From NCBI GenBank assembly GCA_008015235.1, contig SSFF01000005.1, forward strand, positions 1-64,000: 64,000 bases of DNA, in the 5' to 3' direction. Positions within the stretch are counted from its first letter, which is position 1. Every line of letters begins with the position of its first letter. Below the pieces are notes generated by a model. The model did not search any database and had not been told where the DNA came from. It saw nothing but the letters and a program-made list of their open reading frames with translations. Both the position numbers and the translations under genes were made by a program. This stretch comes from Rhodoferax sp. GTDB taxonomy: Bacteria; Pseudomonadota; Gammaproteobacteria; Burkholderiales; Burkholderiaceae_C. Of this stretch, positions 16,813 to 26,093 are shown piece after piece.

Positions 16813-17424
16813 ATGCTTGCCAAGTTAATGAGTTACTTTCTGCTGGGCCTGATCCGGGTTCTGACCGGGGCCCAGGCGCGCTGGCACGGTTGTCCCCCGA
16901 AAGCCGAGCAGCGCATCTACTTCGCCAACCACCAAAGCCACGCTGATCTGGTGATGATCTGGGCGGCCCTGCCCAAGGAGCTGCGCAGCGTCACGCGCGC
17001 CATCGCCGCCAAGGACTACTGGACCAAGACACCCTTCAAGCAGTGGCTGACCACGGCAGTATTCAACGTGATCTATGTCTCGCGTGACCGCAGTGCCGAC
17101 GAGGACCCGTTGGAGCCGCTGCTGGAGGCGCTGGGCAATGGCGACTCCATCATCCTGTTTCCCGAGGGCACACGCGGCCATGCGGAGGAACCTGCGGCCT
17201 TCAAGGCCGGGCTCTACAACCTGTCGACAAAATTCCCCAAGGCGGTGCTGATACCGACCTGGATCAACAATGTGCAGCATGTCCTGCCCAAGGGCGAAGT
17301 GGTGCCGGTGCCAGTGCTGTGCTCGGTGACCTTTGGTGCCCCGATGCAAGTGGAAGAAGGCGAGGACCACCGCCACTTCCTGGATCGCGCACGCAAGGCC
17401 GTGATCGCGTTGCGCGACGTATAA
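16813..17424 (+). CDS. PlsC-like lysophospholipid acyltransferase
   Basis: An acyltransferase of 203 residues, membrane-associated at its hydrophobic N-terminus. It shows the catalytic HX4D box in NHQSHAD and the glycerophosphate-binding FPEGTR box. It likely acylates 1-acyl-glycerol-3-phosphate or a similar lysolipid to phosphatidic acid. The next gene, 12 bases on, is a CdsA-like cytidylyltransferase that would use phosphatidic acid, so the two form a plausible lipid-head-group pathway pair. It is shorter than classical PlsC (about 245), as in the YihG/YnbB-linked subgroup. Confidence 0.88.
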   Translation: MLAKLMSYFLLGLIRVLTGAQARWHGCPPKAEQRIYFANHQSHADLVMIWAALPKELRSVTRAIAAKDYWTKTPFKQWLTTAVFNVIYVSRDRSADEDPLEPLLEALGNGDSIILFPEGTRGHAEEPAAFKAGLYNLSTKFPKAVLIPTWINNVQHVLPKGEVVPVPVLCSVTFGAPMQVEEGEDHRHFLDRARKAVIALRDV

Positions 17425-17436
17425 GGGGGCACGCGC

Positions 17437-18426
17437 ATGTACCACTACATCAAGGACCTGTCGCCCTTTCAGCAGGTTGGCATCTTGTTCATCATCGTCT
17501 TTGGACTGCTGCTGCTGGGCAGCGTCTGGGCCTTCCTGCTCACCTTGCGGGAACACGAGGACCCCGAGGAAGCCCGGCGCTGGCGCGAGGGAATCGACGA
17601 GATCAGCACCCTGCTGCGCATCAGCTGGGCCATGATGCTGGGCTTCTGGGTCTGCTGGATTTCCGGGAAATGGGTCGCCCTGACACTGTTCGGTGTGGTG
17701 TCCTTTCTGGGTCTGCGCGAATTCCTCACCCTGTCGCCCACGCGCCGCGGCGACCACCGCAGCCTGGTGCTGGCCTTCTTTGTGGTGCTGCCGGCCCAGT
17801 ACTGGCTGGTTGGTACCGAGCACTTCGACATGTTTGCCGTGTTCGTGCCGGTGTACGTGTTCCTGGCCCTGCCCTTGGCCAGCGCACTGGCCAACGACCC
17901 CACGCGCTTCCTGGAGCGCAACGCCAAGCTGCAATGGGGCATCATGGTCTGCATCTACGGCATGAGCCACGTGCCGGCGCTTCTGTTGCTGAAATTCCCT
18001 GGCTACGACAACAAGAACGCCTTCATGGTGTTCTTCTTTGTGCTGGTGGTGCAGACCTGCATGATCACGCAGCACTACCTGAGCCGCAAGGTGCAAAAGC
18101 CAATCGCCGCGCCCGCCATCAGCACCAGCTTCAACTGGTACAGCATGTGGATGGGCGTGCTGGCCGGCAGCATTGTGGGTGGTTTGTTGGCCGGTATCAC
18201 TCCCTGGGTGCCCGGCACCGCGTTTGCGTTCTCGTTCATCGCCTGCACAGCCGGCTCCATGGGCCACCTGATCATGAAGGCGCTCAAGCGCGACCGCGGC
18301 ATCCCCAGTTGGGGTCCGAAGGTGGCGTCTGTCACCGGCGCCGGTGGTCTGCTCAACCGGGTGGATGCACTGTGCTTCGCTGCACCGGTATTTTTCCACT
18401 CGGCCAAGTGGTATTTCGACATCTGA
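17437..18426 (+). CDS. Phosphatidate cytidylyltransferase-like membrane protein
   Basis: An integral membrane protein of 329 residues with about eight membrane segments. The C-terminal ALKRDRGIPSWG...GAGGLLNRVDALCFAAP stretch is the CDP-alcohol synthase signature in a form degenerate from CdsA. This resembles the YnbB-type paralogues that sit next to a PlsC-like gene in Proteobacteria. The expected reaction is phosphatidic acid plus CTP to CDP-diacylglycerol. A true CdsA is usually found near bamA, so this is probably a second, accessory enzyme. Starts at ATG 17437. Confidence 0.85.
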   Translation: MYHYIKDLSPFQQVGILFIIVFGLLLLGSVWAFLLTLREHEDPEEARRWREGIDEISTLLRISWAMMLGFWVCWISGKWVALTLFGVVSFLGLREFLTLSPTRRGDHRSLVLAFFVVLPAQYWLVGTEHFDMFAVFVPVYVFLALPLASALANDPTRFLERNAKLQWGIMVCIYGMSHVPALLLLKFPGYDNKNAFMVFFFVLVVQTCMITQHYLSRKVQKPIAAPAISTSFNWYSMWMGVLAGSIVGGLLAGITPWVPGTAFAFSFIACTAGSMGHLIMKALKRDRGIPSWGPKVASVTGAGGLLNRVDALCFAAPVFFHSAKWYFDI

Positions 18427-18438
18427 ACCTGTTCATGC

Positions 18439-18495
18439 ACAATTTAGGCATCCAGCCCGCATGGAAGCTACGCATGCAGCTCCTGAAACCATAGC
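18439..18495 (-). repeat. Dispersed repeat copy 5, immediately before ruvC
   Basis: Read on the minus strand: GCTATGGTTTCAGGAGCTGC, AGCT at 15-18, GCGGGC at 36-41, then TGGATGCCTAAATTG. Its first base touches the ruvC ATG, so the whole ribosome-binding region of ruvC is repeat sequence. It fills most of the 69-base gap after the CdsA-like gene. Confidence 0.87.
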
Positions 18496-19059
18496 ATGCG
18501 AATTCTCGGCATCGACCCCGGACTGCGCACCACCGGCTTCGGTGTGGTGGACCTGGACGCGGGCCACACCCGTTACGTGGCCAGCGGCACCATCAGCACC
18601 CAGAGCATGGACACCCACGCGCTACCCCAGCGTCTGAAGGTGCTGTTCGACGGCATAAGCGAGGTGGTCCAGCGCTACCAGCCCGACTGCGCCGCGGTCG
18701 AGATCGTGTTCGTCAACGTCAACCCGCAGTCCACTCTGCTGCTGGGGCAGGCGCGCGGCGCCTTGCTCACGGCGCTGGTGAACGCCGCGCTACCGGTGCA
18801 CGAATACACTGCCCTGCAGATGAAGCAGGCCGTGGCCGGTCACGGCCGCGCGCAGAAGAGCCAGATCCAGGAGATGGTGCGGCGCCTACTGGGCTTGAGC
18901 GGCGTGCCGGGGACCGACGCCGCCGATGCACTGGGCCTGGCCATTACCCATGCCCACGCCAGCAAATCGGTGGCGCTGATCGCCAAGAACAAGGTACTGG
19001 TGGGTGAAGCCGCAGGACGCGGTTCCAAGGCGGCCTACCGCAACCGGCGCATCACCTGA
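18496..19059 (+). CDS. ruvC: Holliday junction endonuclease RuvC
   Basis: RuvC cuts Holliday junctions in recombination repair together with RuvAB. The protein has 187 residues. The RNase H-like catalytic acids are visible in MRILGIDPG (Asp7), [13 protein letters not shown] (Glu near 69) and [16 protein letters not shown] (Asp near 140). The start ATG 18496 is fixed by MRILGIDPG. No Shine-Dalgarno precedes it because a dispersed repeat occupies that stretch. ruvA and ruvB are not adjacent. It converges on the lpxC-side small gene with only seven bases between stops. Confidence 0.97.
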   Translation: MRILGIDPGLRTTGFGVVDLDAGHTRYVASGTISTQSMDTHALPQRLKVLFDGISEVVQRYQPDCAAVEIVFVNVNPQSTLLLGQARGALLTALVNAALPVHEYTALQMKQAVAGHGRAQKSQIQEMVRRLLGLSGVPGTDAADALGLAITHAHASKSVALIAKNKVLVGEAAGRGSKAAYRNRRIT

Positions 19060-19066
19060 GCGGCAC

Positions 19067-19240
19067 TCAAAGGCGTTCGAGGATCAGGATGCCGAAGCCC
19101 ACCAGGCCCGCAATCGCCATCCACTTCAGCACCAGCAGACCGAACAGCTTGAAGCGCTGCTGGCCAGTGCCGACAAACAGCACAAAGCTGACACCGGCCG
19201 CAATCAGCAGCAGGAAGATGATCCAGCGAAACAGCAACAT
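19067..19240 (-). CDS. Small hydrophobic membrane protein, 57 residues
   Basis: From ATG 19240 to TGA 19067, 15 bases after the lpxC stop. It begins MLLFRWIIFLLLIAAG and has two hydrophobic stretches (about 4-23 and 35-53) separated by a short basic part (GTGQQRFKLFG). That suggests a two-helix inner-membrane hairpin. The position implies co-transcription as the last gene of the division cluster. The function is unknown. It is short, but its coding pattern and location make it a credible gene. Confidence 0.7.
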   Translation of the reverse strand: MLLFRWIIFLLLIAAGVSFVLFVGTGQQRFKLFGLLVLKWMAIAGLVGFGILILERL

Positions 19241-19255
19241 GGATGAGACGTGCTG

Positions 19256-20179
19256 TTACCAGGCCGTTGCCAGCTGGGCAAATCCGGCCGGTGCAGCCTT
19301 TTCGTTGTCGAAGCTAACCACATCCCAGGCCTCCTGGTCGGCCAGCAGGGCCCGCAGCAGCTTGTTGTTGAGTGCATGGCCCGAGCGGAAGGCGTGGTAG
19401 GCCGCCAGCAAGGGTTTGCCGACGATGTACAGGTCGCCCATGGCGTCGAGAATCTTGTGCTTGACGAACTCGTCGTCGTAGCGCAGCCCGTCGGCGTTGA
19501 GCACCTTGTAGTCGTCCATGACGATGGCATTGTCCAGCCCCCCGCCCAACGCCAATCCGTTGGCGCGCATCATCTCCACGTCCTTGGTGAAACCGAAGGT
19601 ACGGGCGCGGGCGATGTCGCGTGAATAGGAACCAGTGCTCAGGTCGAACTCTACGAACTGTCCTGTCGAGTCCACAGCCGGGTGCTTGAAGTCGATCTCA
19701 AAGCCCAGCTTGAAGCCGTGGTAAGGCTCGAGACGCGCCCATTTCTCATTGGTACCACTGCCCTCGCGCACCTCCACGGGCTTCTTCAGGCGAATGAAGC
19801 GCCGCGGTGCATTCTGCTGCTCGATGCCTGCACTTTGCAGCAGGTAGACAAAAGAAGCTGCCGAACCATCCAGGATGGGAATTTCCTCGGCCGTGATGTC
19901 CACGTACAGGTTGTCCACGCCCAGCCCGGCGCAGGCCGACATCAGGTGTTCCACCGTCAGCACCTTGGCATCGCCCTGGGACAGGGTAGACGCCAGGCGC
20001 GTATCGGTCACAGCCTCGGCCGTCGCCAGAATGTCCGGTGCGTGGGGCAGATCGACCCGTCGGAAGACGATGCCGGTATCGGGCGCAGCCGGGCGCAGGG
20101 TGATTTCCACCCGCTGCCCGCTGTGCAGACCGACCCCCACCGCGCGGGTGAGGGTTTTGAGAGTTCGTTGTTTGAGCAC
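19256..20179 (-). CDS. lpxC: UDP-3-O-acyl-N-acetylglucosamine deacetylase
   Basis: LpxC performs the committed step of lipid A synthesis, a zinc-dependent deacetylation. The protein has 307 residues. It shows [26 protein letters not shown] (zinc His), [19 protein letters not shown], the [17 protein letters not shown] zinc motif and the late catalytic [12 protein letters not shown]. The frame is open to 20338 but the family start is [20 protein letters not shown], here a GTG at 20179, 56 bases after ftsZ. A 5'-more ATG at 20236 touches the ftsZ stop and cannot be fully excluded. Normal place at the end of the dcw cluster. Confidence 0.95.
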   Translation of the reverse strand: MLKQRTLKTLTRAVGVGLHSGQRVEITLRPAAPDTGIVFRRVDLPHAPDILATAEAVTDTRLASTLSQGDAKVLTVEHLMSACAGLGVDNLYVDITAEEIPILDGSAASFVYLLQSAGIEQQNAPRRFIRLKKPVEVREGSGTNEKWARLEPYHGFKLGFEIDFKHPAVDSTGQFVEFDLSTGSYSRDIARARTFGFTKDVEMMRANGLALGGGLDNAIVMDDYKVLNADGLRYDDEFVKHKILDAMGDLYIVGKPLLAAYHAFRSGHALNNKLLRALLADQEAWDVVSFDNEKAAPAGFAQLATAW

Positions 20180-20235
20180 GGGCTGGATTTTACCGGCCAG
20201 CCCTTGCACCCGCAGGGAACTCCATTTTTCCAGCA

Positions 20236-21489
20236 TCAGTCGGCTTGCTTGCGCAAGAACGCGGGGATCTCGTAGTCGTCCATGCCCCCACTGGCCAGCG
20301 CGTCCACACGCGCTGCGGCCGAAGTGCGTCCACGCCACACGGCCGGGGTGCCCATGCTGCTGTAGTCGGTCTGGGCCGCGCCCACGGAGGGGGCTCCCCC
20401 TACCGCTGCCGTGGCCCCACCCATGGCCGCCACCGGTTGGGCGATATTGTTGAGCGTGGGCACATGGAAGGGCACGTTGTCGGTACCGGTGCGAATGACC
20501 TGCAGCGGAGGGGCCGTGCGGCGGGCACCTTGGCGGCTCAGACCTGTTGCGACCACGGTCACACGGATCTCGTCACCCAGGGCATCGTCGTAGGCGGTGC
20601 CGTAGATCACGTGGGCATCGGGCGAAGCGTAGGCGCGAATGGTGTTCATCGCCAGCTTGGATTCCGACAGCTTGAGGCTACCCTTGGCCGCAGTGATCAG
20701 CACCAGCACGCCCTTGGCGCCGGAAAGGTCGATGCCCTCCAGCAGCGGGCAGGCCACGGCCTGCTCGGCGGCGATGCGGGCGCGGTCCGGACCGCTGGCC
20801 AGGGCCGTGCCCATCATGGCCTTGCCAGGCTCACCCATGACAGTGCGCACGTCTTCAAAGTCGACGTTCACATGGCCGGGCACGTTGATGATTTCGGCAA
20901 TACCGCCGACGGCGTTTTTCAGCACGTCATTGGCATTGGCAAAGGCTTCGTCCTGGCTCACGTCGTCACCCAGCACTTCGAGCAGTTTCTCGTTGAGCAC
21001 CACGATCAGGGAGTCCACGTTGGCTTCGAGTTCGGCCAGGCCGGCGTCGGCATTGGTCATGCGGCGACCGCCTTCGAAGTCGAAAGGCTTGGTCACCACA
21101 CCCACGGTCAGGATGCCCATTTCCTTGGCCACGCGGGCAATCACGGGGGCAGCACCGGTACCGGTACCGCCGCCCATGCCAGCGGTGATGAACAGCATGT
21201 GGGCGCCTTCGATGGCCTGGCGAATGTCGGCTTCGGCCAGGTCGGCAGCTTCCTTGGCTTTCTCAGGCTTGCTGCCAGCCCCCAGGCCGGTCTGGCCCAG
21301 CTGCACCAGCTTGTGCGCGGAGGAGCGCGACAGGGCCTGGGCATCGGTGTTGGCACAGATGAACTCCACGCCGCTGACCCCGGTGTTGATCATGTGCTGC
21401 ACGGCATTGCCGCCGCCGCCGCCGACGCCGATGACCTTGATCTGGGTGCCTTGGTTGAATGTTTCTTCTTCAATCATTTCGATGGGCAT
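20236..21489 (-). CDS. ftsZ: Cell division protein FtsZ
   Basis: The tubulin-like GTPase that forms the division ring. At 417 residues it contains the phosphate loop [11 protein letters not shown], the tubulin signature [11 protein letters not shown], the synergy-loop [11 protein letters not shown], a variable Ala/Gly-rich linker (about 320-395) and the C-terminal peptide [13 protein letters not shown] that binds FtsA and ZipA. ATG 21489 has an AGGAG site eight bases upstream. The 181-base gap before it is long for this otherwise overlapping cluster and suggests its own promoter. Confidence 0.99.
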   Translation of the reverse strand: MPIEMIEEETFNQGTQIKVIGVGGGGGNAVQHMINTGVSGVEFICANTDAQALSRSSAHKLVQLGQTGLGAGSKPEKAKEAADLAEADIRQAIEGAHMLFITAGMGGGTGTGAAPVIARVAKEMGILTVGVVTKPFDFEGGRRMTNADAGLAELEANVDSLIVVLNEKLLEVLGDDVSQDEAFANANDVLKNAVGGIAEIINVPGHVNVDFEDVRTVMGEPGKAMMGTALASGPDRARIAAEQAVACPLLEGIDLSGAKGVLVLITAAKGSLKLSESKLAMNTIRAYASPDAHVIYGTAYDDALGDEIRVTVVATGLSRQGARRTAPPLQVIRTGTDNVPFHVPTLNNIAQPVAAMGGATAAVGGAPSVGAAQTDYSSMGTPAVWRGRTSAAARVDALASGGMDDYEIPAFLRKQAD

Positions 21490-21670
21490 GTTGTTACTCC
21501 TGAAAAACTAAAACGGTGAAATTGCAAAAACTCGAAACCTGGTGTGTTGGGGTATGCCCATCCGGCGGATCGGTGCATCGCCATCGCCAATGCACGCCCG
21601 CGTCGCGGTGTGGGCACGGTGCGATTCCGACCGGTACCAAGAAGGAAGAAGTGCTGGATGTGGCCATGGC
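21490..21670 (-). other. Non-coding spacer between ftsA and ftsZ
   Basis: A gap of 181 bases in a cluster where most junctions overlap. It carries the ftsZ ribosome binding site next to 21490. Its proximal 60 bases are AT-rich. No gene or terminator is seen. It probably holds a promoter that raises ftsZ and lpxC expression; I could not assign -35/-10 boxes with confidence. Confidence 0.5.
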
Positions 21671-22900
21671 TTAAAAGTTCCCGATAAACCAGTCTTTGAT
21701 GCTGCCCAGCGCGGTCTTCATGGAACCGTTCTTCTGGGCCACCTTGTAGCCGCGCATGCGCGCCATGCGGGCCTCTTCCAACAATCCCATGACGGTGGCG
21801 GCACGCGGCTGCGCCACCATGTCGGCCAACGCGCTGGAGTACTTGGGTACCCCGCGGCGCACCGGCTTCAAGAAGATGTCTTCACCCAGCTCGACCATGC
21901 CGGGCATGATGCAGCTGCCACCCGTGAGCACGATGCCACTGGAAAGCACTTCCTCGTAACCCGAGTCGCGCATCACCTGGTTCACCAGGCTGAAAATTTC
22001 TTCGACGCGCGGCTCGATCACACCGGCCAGGGCCTGGCGGCTCAGCATGCGCGGGCCGCGGTCGCCAAGACCCGGTACTTCCACCTGCACCTGCGGGTCC
22101 ACCAGCATCTGCTTGGCATGGCCGCTTTCGACCTTGATGTCTTCGGCATCCTTGGTGGGTGTGCGCAGCGCCATGGCGATGTCGCTGGTGATCAGGTCAC
22201 CGGCAATCGGGATCACCGCGGTATGGCGGATGGCACCATTGGTGAAGATGGCGACGTCGGTGGTACCGGCGCCGATGTCCACCAGTGCCACGCCCAGTTC
22301 GCGTTCGTCCTGCGTGAGCACCGAAAGGCTGCTGGCCAGCGGGTTGAGCATGAGCTGCTCCACTTCCAGACCGCAGCGGCGCACGCACTTGATGATGTTC
22401 TCGGCGGCGCTTTGCGCACCGGTGACGATGTGCACCTTGGCTTCCAAGCGGATACCGCTCATGCCAATCGGTTCTTTCACATCCTGGCCGTCGATGATGA
22501 ATTCCTGCGGCTCCACCAGCAGCAGGCGCTGGTCGGTCGAGATGTTGATGGCCTTGGCAGTTTCCACCACGCGGGCCACGTCGGCGCTGGAAACGTCGCG
22601 GTCCTTGATGGCCACCATGCCGCTGGAGTTGATGCCGCGGATGTGGCTGCCGGTGATGCCGGTGTAGACGCGCGTGATCTTGCAGTCGGCCATGAGCTCG
22701 GCTTCTTTCAGTGCCTGCTGGATGCTGGCCACGGTCGCGTCGATGTTGACCACCACACCGCGCTTGATGCCATTGCTCGGCGCCACGCCCAGGCCAGCCA
22801 GCTTGAGCTCGCCACCGGGCAGGACCTCGGCCACCACCACCATGACCTTGGCGGTTCCGATGTCCAATCCGACTACCAAATCCTTGTACTCTTTTGCCAT
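21671..22900 (-). CDS. ftsA: Cell division protein FtsA
   Basis: The actin-like membrane tether of FtsZ. The protein of 409 residues starts MAKEYKDLVVGLDIGTAKVMVVV with the phosphate-1 motif, has VDIGAGTTDVAIF (phosphate-2) and VLTGGSCIMPGMVEL (adenosine motif), and ends in an amphipathic tail (ALGSIKDWFIGNF) for membrane binding. ATG 22900 has AGGTGA upstream; the frame also opens at a TTG six codons earlier. It follows ftsQ by 24 bases. Confidence 0.98.
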   Translation of the reverse strand: MAKEYKDLVVGLDIGTAKVMVVVAEVLPGGELKLAGLGVAPSNGIKRGVVVNIDATVASIQQALKEAELMADCKITRVYTGITGSHIRGINSSGMVAIKDRDVSSADVARVVETAKAINISTDQRLLLVEPQEFIIDGQDVKEPIGMSGIRLEAKVHIVTGAQSAAENIIKCVRRCGLEVEQLMLNPLASSLSVLTQDERELGVALVDIGAGTTDVAIFTNGAIRHTAVIPIAGDLITSDIAMALRTPTKDAEDIKVESGHAKQMLVDPQVQVEVPGLGDRGPRMLSRQALAGVIEPRVEEIFSLVNQVMRDSGYEEVLSSGIVLTGGSCIMPGMVELGEDIFLKPVRRGVPKYSSALADMVAQPRAATVMGLLEEARMARMRGYKVAQKNGSMKTALGSIKDWFIGNF

Positions 22901-22924
22901 AGCTTCACCTGTTCCCAATCGCTG

Positions 22925-23710
22925 TCATTTCTTCGGAGCGTCCATGCCCACCGTGCCCACACCGCGCAGGCGTATGGCATAGCCGTTGTCATGGCGCAAA
23001 TCGGCCGCCTCGACGGCCTGCGGCCAGCGGCCAAACCGCCCACTGACCTGCGTGATCGTTTTGACGAAGCGCTGGGTGCGCTCCAGCACTTCCCCGCGCT
23101 CGCCGCGTCCCAGTTCGAGAACGCCCCCGCTGTCCAGGCGCGCATGCCAGCCGCCGCTCTTGGTCATTTCCAGCTGGTCCACCGCGAGGTCCAAGGGGGC
23201 AAACACTTCCTGCAGTGCCTTGAACATGCCCAGCACCTCGGCGCTTTGCACCTCGGGGCCAAACAGACGCGGCAGGCTTTCCTGGTCCACCTCACCGACA
23301 TTGGCCTCGAACACCTCGCCCTGCACATTGAGGAGCTTGGCATCGCTGTCGGCCCCCCAGTAGGCGAAAGCCTGGTGTTCCTGCAGCTTGACCAGCAGCC
23401 GGTTCGGGAACACGCGGTGCACCACGGCGTGGCGCACCCAAGGCACCGCTTCGAAGGCACGGCGCACCTGGGCCAGGTCGGCGGTGAAGAATGTGCCGCG
23501 GATCTGCGGTACCACATTGGCACGCAGGGTCAACGGGTTGTTGTGGTTCACGTCGCCCACGACCGTGATGCCGCGGATGGCGAACACCGGCAAGCGCACC
23601 ACCCAGCCTGCCACTGCACTCAGTGTCAGACCGACAAAAGCCAGGAACAGGACGCTGGCGGTCCAGTTCATGAGCTTGATGTCGAAGGGGGTGGGCTCGC
23701 GGTCTCTCAC
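22925..23710 (-). CDS. ftsQ: Cell division protein FtsQ
   Basis: A bitopic divisome protein of 261 residues that links FtsA-side and FtsL/FtsB-side components. A short cytoplasmic N-terminus is followed by one membrane segment (about 14-37), a POTRA domain beginning [16 protein letters not shown], and a beta domain. The start is taken as GTG 23710, which overlaps the ddlB stop (GTGA). The longer frame would run into ddlB. Confidence 0.93.
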   Translation of the reverse strand: MRDREPTPFDIKLMNWTASVLFLAFVGLTLSAVAGWVVRLPVFAIRGITVVGDVNHNNPLTLRANVVPQIRGTFFTADLAQVRRAFEAVPWVRHAVVHRVFPNRLLVKLQEHQAFAYWGADSDAKLLNVQGEVFEANVGEVDQESLPRLFGPEVQSAEVLGMFKALQEVFAPLDLAVDQLEMTKSGGWHARLDSGGVLELGRGERGEVLERTQRFVKTITQVSGRFGRWPQAVEAADLRHDNGYAIRLRGVGTVGMDAPKK

Positions 23711-24663
23711 GCAGCAGCTCCTGAATCCGTGCCTGCGCTTTGCAGCAGCTGCACGCACAGGTCTTCGTAGCTGATACCGGCGGCCTTGGCCGACATCGGT
23801 ACCAGCGAATGCCCGGTCATGCCCGGCGAGGTGTTGATTTCCAGCAGGTAGGGCTTGCGCGTGGCCGCGTCAATCATCACGTCGGCGCGCGCCCAGCCAC
23901 GGCAGCCCAGCACCTGGTAGGCCTGGCACACCAACGCCTGGATCGCTTCCTCTTCGCCCTGCGGCAGGCCGGCGGGCACCAGGTACTTGACCACGTCGGT
24001 GTAGTACTTGTTCTGGAAGTCGTAGTTGCCGTCGGGCGCCACGATGCGAATCAGCGGCAGCGCGCGCGGGTCATGGGCTTCGCCCAGCACCGGACAGGTG
24101 ACTTCGTCGCCGGCCACAAACTGCTCGCACAGCACGTGGCTGTCGTGCTGCGCAGCCAGGCGGTAGGCCTCGGCACACTGGTCGGCGCTGACCACCTTGG
24201 TCAGGCCAATGGTGGAGCCTTCGCGCGCCGGTTTCACGATCATGGGGGCGCCCAGCTCGGCAAAGGCTTGGAGGGTTTGCTCTGCACTCTTCACCTGCAC
24301 CCAGGCTGGAGTGGGCAGGCCCTCGAAGCGCCAGATGCGCTTGGTCATGACCTTGTCCATCGAGATGGCAGAGGCCATGACGCCGGAGCCGGTGTAGGGA
24401 ATGCCCATCAATTCGAGTGCGCCCTGCACCGTGCCGTCTTCGCCGAAGCGCCCGTGGAGGGCAATGAAGCAGCGGTCAAAACCTTCGCGCTTGAGCTCGC
24501 CCAGGTCGCGTTCGCTCGGGTCGAAGGCGTGGGCATCGACGCCCTTGGCACGCAGGGCGTTGAGCACGCCAGTGCCGGACATCAGCGAGACCTCGCGCTC
24601 GGCCGAGGCGCCGCCCATCAAGACGGCGACTTTTCCCAAGTTATTAGTGTTATTTTGACTCAT
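23707..24663 (-). CDS. ddlB: D-alanine--D-alanine ligase
   Basis: Makes the D-Ala-D-Ala dipeptide used by MurF. The ATP-grasp protein has 318 residues, with [19 protein letters not shown], the serine-containing [10 protein letters not shown] loop and [15 protein letters not shown] at the C-terminus. The first residues (MSQNNTNNL) and the ATG itself are encoded by the end of a dispersed repeat copy that also holds the murC stop; the two genes overlap as ATGA. Confidence 0.98.
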   Translation of the reverse strand: MSQNNTNNLGKVAVLMGGASAEREVSLMSGTGVLNALRAKGVDAHAFDPSERDLGELKREGFDRCFIALHGRFGEDGTVQGALELMGIPYTGSGVMASAISMDKVMTKRIWRFEGLPTPAWVQVKSAEQTLQAFAELGAPMIVKPAREGSTIGLTKVVSADQCAEAYRLAAQHDSHVLCEQFVAGDEVTCPVLGEAHDPRALPLIRIVAPDGNYDFQNKYYTDVVKYLVPAGLPQGEEEAIQALVCQAYQVLGCRGWARADVMIDAATRKPYLLEINTSPGMTGHSLVPMSAKAAGISYEDLCVQLLQSAGTDSGAAA

Positions 24664-24705
24664 AGCCCGCGTCCTTCCTGCTTGGACAGCTTCTCTTTTT
24701 GTAGC
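24649..24705 (-). repeat. Dispersed repeat copy 6, across the murC-ddlB junction
   Basis: Read on the minus strand: GCTACAAAAAGAGAAGCTG, AGCT at 15-18, GCGGGC at 36-41, then TATGAGTCAAAAT. The murC stop (TGA) and the ddlB start (ATG) both fall in the last third of the element. Sense frame CTA CAA. Confidence 0.83.
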
Positions 24706-26093
24706 AAATCAGCAATTTTTCCTGGCACGGCCCCGATGGAGCCTGCCCCCATGCACATCAGCACGTCGCCGTCGCGGGCATTGGCAATGGCCACCTGCGG
24801 CATGGCGGTGATGTCGTCGACAAACAGTGGTTCGACCTGGCCTGCCAATCGCAGCGCACGCGCCAGCGCACGGCCATCGGCCGCCACGATGGGGGCCTCG
24901 CCTGCGGCATAAACCTCGGCCAGCAGCACCGCGTCGGCGTGCCCAATGACCTTGACGAAATCTTCAAAGCAGTCACGGGTGCGGGTGTAGCGGTGTGGCT
25001 GGAACGCCAGCACCAGTCGGCGCCCGGGAAACGCGCCACGGGCTGCGGCCAGCGTGGCCGCCATTTCCACCGGGTGGTGGCCGTAGTCGTCGATGACAGT
25101 GACGGTGCCGCCCTGGGGCAGGGGCAGGTCGCCATAGCGCTGGAAGCGCCGACCCACGCCGTGGAATTCGGCCAGCGCCTTCTGGACTGCCGCATCGGGA
25201 ATGTTGAGTTCGACCGCGATGGCGATGGCCGAGAGCGCGTTGAGCACGTTGTGGCGTCCGGCCAGGTTGAGCACCACATCCATATCGGGCAGCACCACGC
25301 CATTGCGGCGTTGTACGGTGAAGTGCATCTGGCCGCCGACAGCACGCACATTGATGGCGCGCACCTGCGCGCCTTCGTCAAATCCGTAGCTGGTGATGGG
25401 ACAGGTCACCTGTTCGCAGATCTCGCGCACCGCCGGGTCATCGGTGCACAGCACGGCGGTTCCGTAGAAGGGCATGCGGTGCAGGAAATCGACAAAGGCT
25501 TTCTTCAGTTTGCCGAAGTCGTGCCCGTAGGTTTCCATGTGGTCGGCATCGATGTTGGTCACCACGGCCATCACCGGCAGCAGGTTCAGGAACGAGGCAT
25601 CAGACTCGTCGGCCTCGACCACGATGTAGTTTCCCTGGCCCAGGCGGGCGTTGGCGCCAGCGCTGTTGAGACGCCCACCGATCACGAAGGTGGGGTCGAG
25701 CCCGCCTTCTGCCAGCACGCTGGTCACCAGGCTGGTGGTGGTGGTTTTGCCGTGGGTGCCGGCAATCGCGATGCCCTGCTTGAGGCGCATCAGTTCAGCC
25801 AGCATCAAGGCACGCGGCACGATGGGCAGGTGCAACTCGCGCCCGCGCACGACCTCGGGGTTGTCGGCCTTGACTGCGGTGCTGGTGACCACGGCGTCGG
25901 CCCCCACCACGTTGTCGGCCATGTGGCCGACAAACGTACGGATACCCAGATCGCCCAGACGGCGCAATGTCGCACTGTCGGACAAATCAGAACCCGAGAT
26001 GGTGTATCCCAGGTTGTGCAGGATTTCGGCAATGCCGGACATGCCCGAGCCGCCAATGCCGACGAAGTGGATGTGCTGGATAGCGTGTTTCAT
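24660..26093 (-). CDS. murC: UDP-N-acetylmuramate--L-alanine ligase
   Basis: Adds L-alanine to UDP-MurNAc, the first peptide step of murein precursor synthesis. The protein has 477 residues. It shows [15 protein letters not shown], the P-loop [12 protein letters not shown], the [10 protein letters not shown] metal loop and the [10 protein letters not shown] motif. Its last 15 residues ([15 protein letters not shown]) come from a dispersed repeat copy and are not part of the conserved fold. The ATG overlaps the murG stop. Confidence 0.98.
   Translation of the reverse strand: MKHAIQHIHFVGIGGSGMSGIAEILHNLGYTISGSDLSDSATLRRLGDLGIRTFVGHMADNVVGADAVVTSTAVKADNPEVVRGRELHLPIVPRALMLAELMRLKQGIAIAGTHGKTTTTSLVTSVLAEGGLDPTFVIGGRLNSAGANARLGQGNYIVVEADESDASFLNLLPVMAVVTNIDADHMETYGHDFGKLKKAFVDFLHRMPFYGTAVLCTDDPAVREICEQVTCPITSYGFDEGAQVRAINVRAVGGQMHFTVQRRNGVVLPDMDVVLNLAGRHNVLNALSAIAIAVELNIPDAAVQKALAEFHGVGRRFQRYGDLPLPQGGTVTVIDDYGHHPVEMAATLAAARGAFPGRRLVLAFQPHRYTRTRDCFEDFVKVIGHADAVLLAEVYAAGEAPIVAADGRALARALRLAGQVEPLFVDDITAMPQVAIANARDGDVLMCMGAGSIGAVPGKIADLLQKEKLSKQEGRGL

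Noticed and set aside
16825-18399. Open frame of 524 codons on the minus strand
   Set aside because: Antisense to the PlsC-like and CdsA-like genes, rich in His and Gln, no domain; a shadow of the real plus-strand genes.
20245-21519. Open frame of 424 codons antisense to ftsZ
   Set aside because: Shadow of ftsZ with no ribosome binding site or domain.
21542-23770. Open frame of 742 codons on the plus strand
   Set aside because: It runs antisense to ftsA and ftsQ and reflects GC-rich codon structure; no recognisable domain, His/Gly-rich shadow composition.
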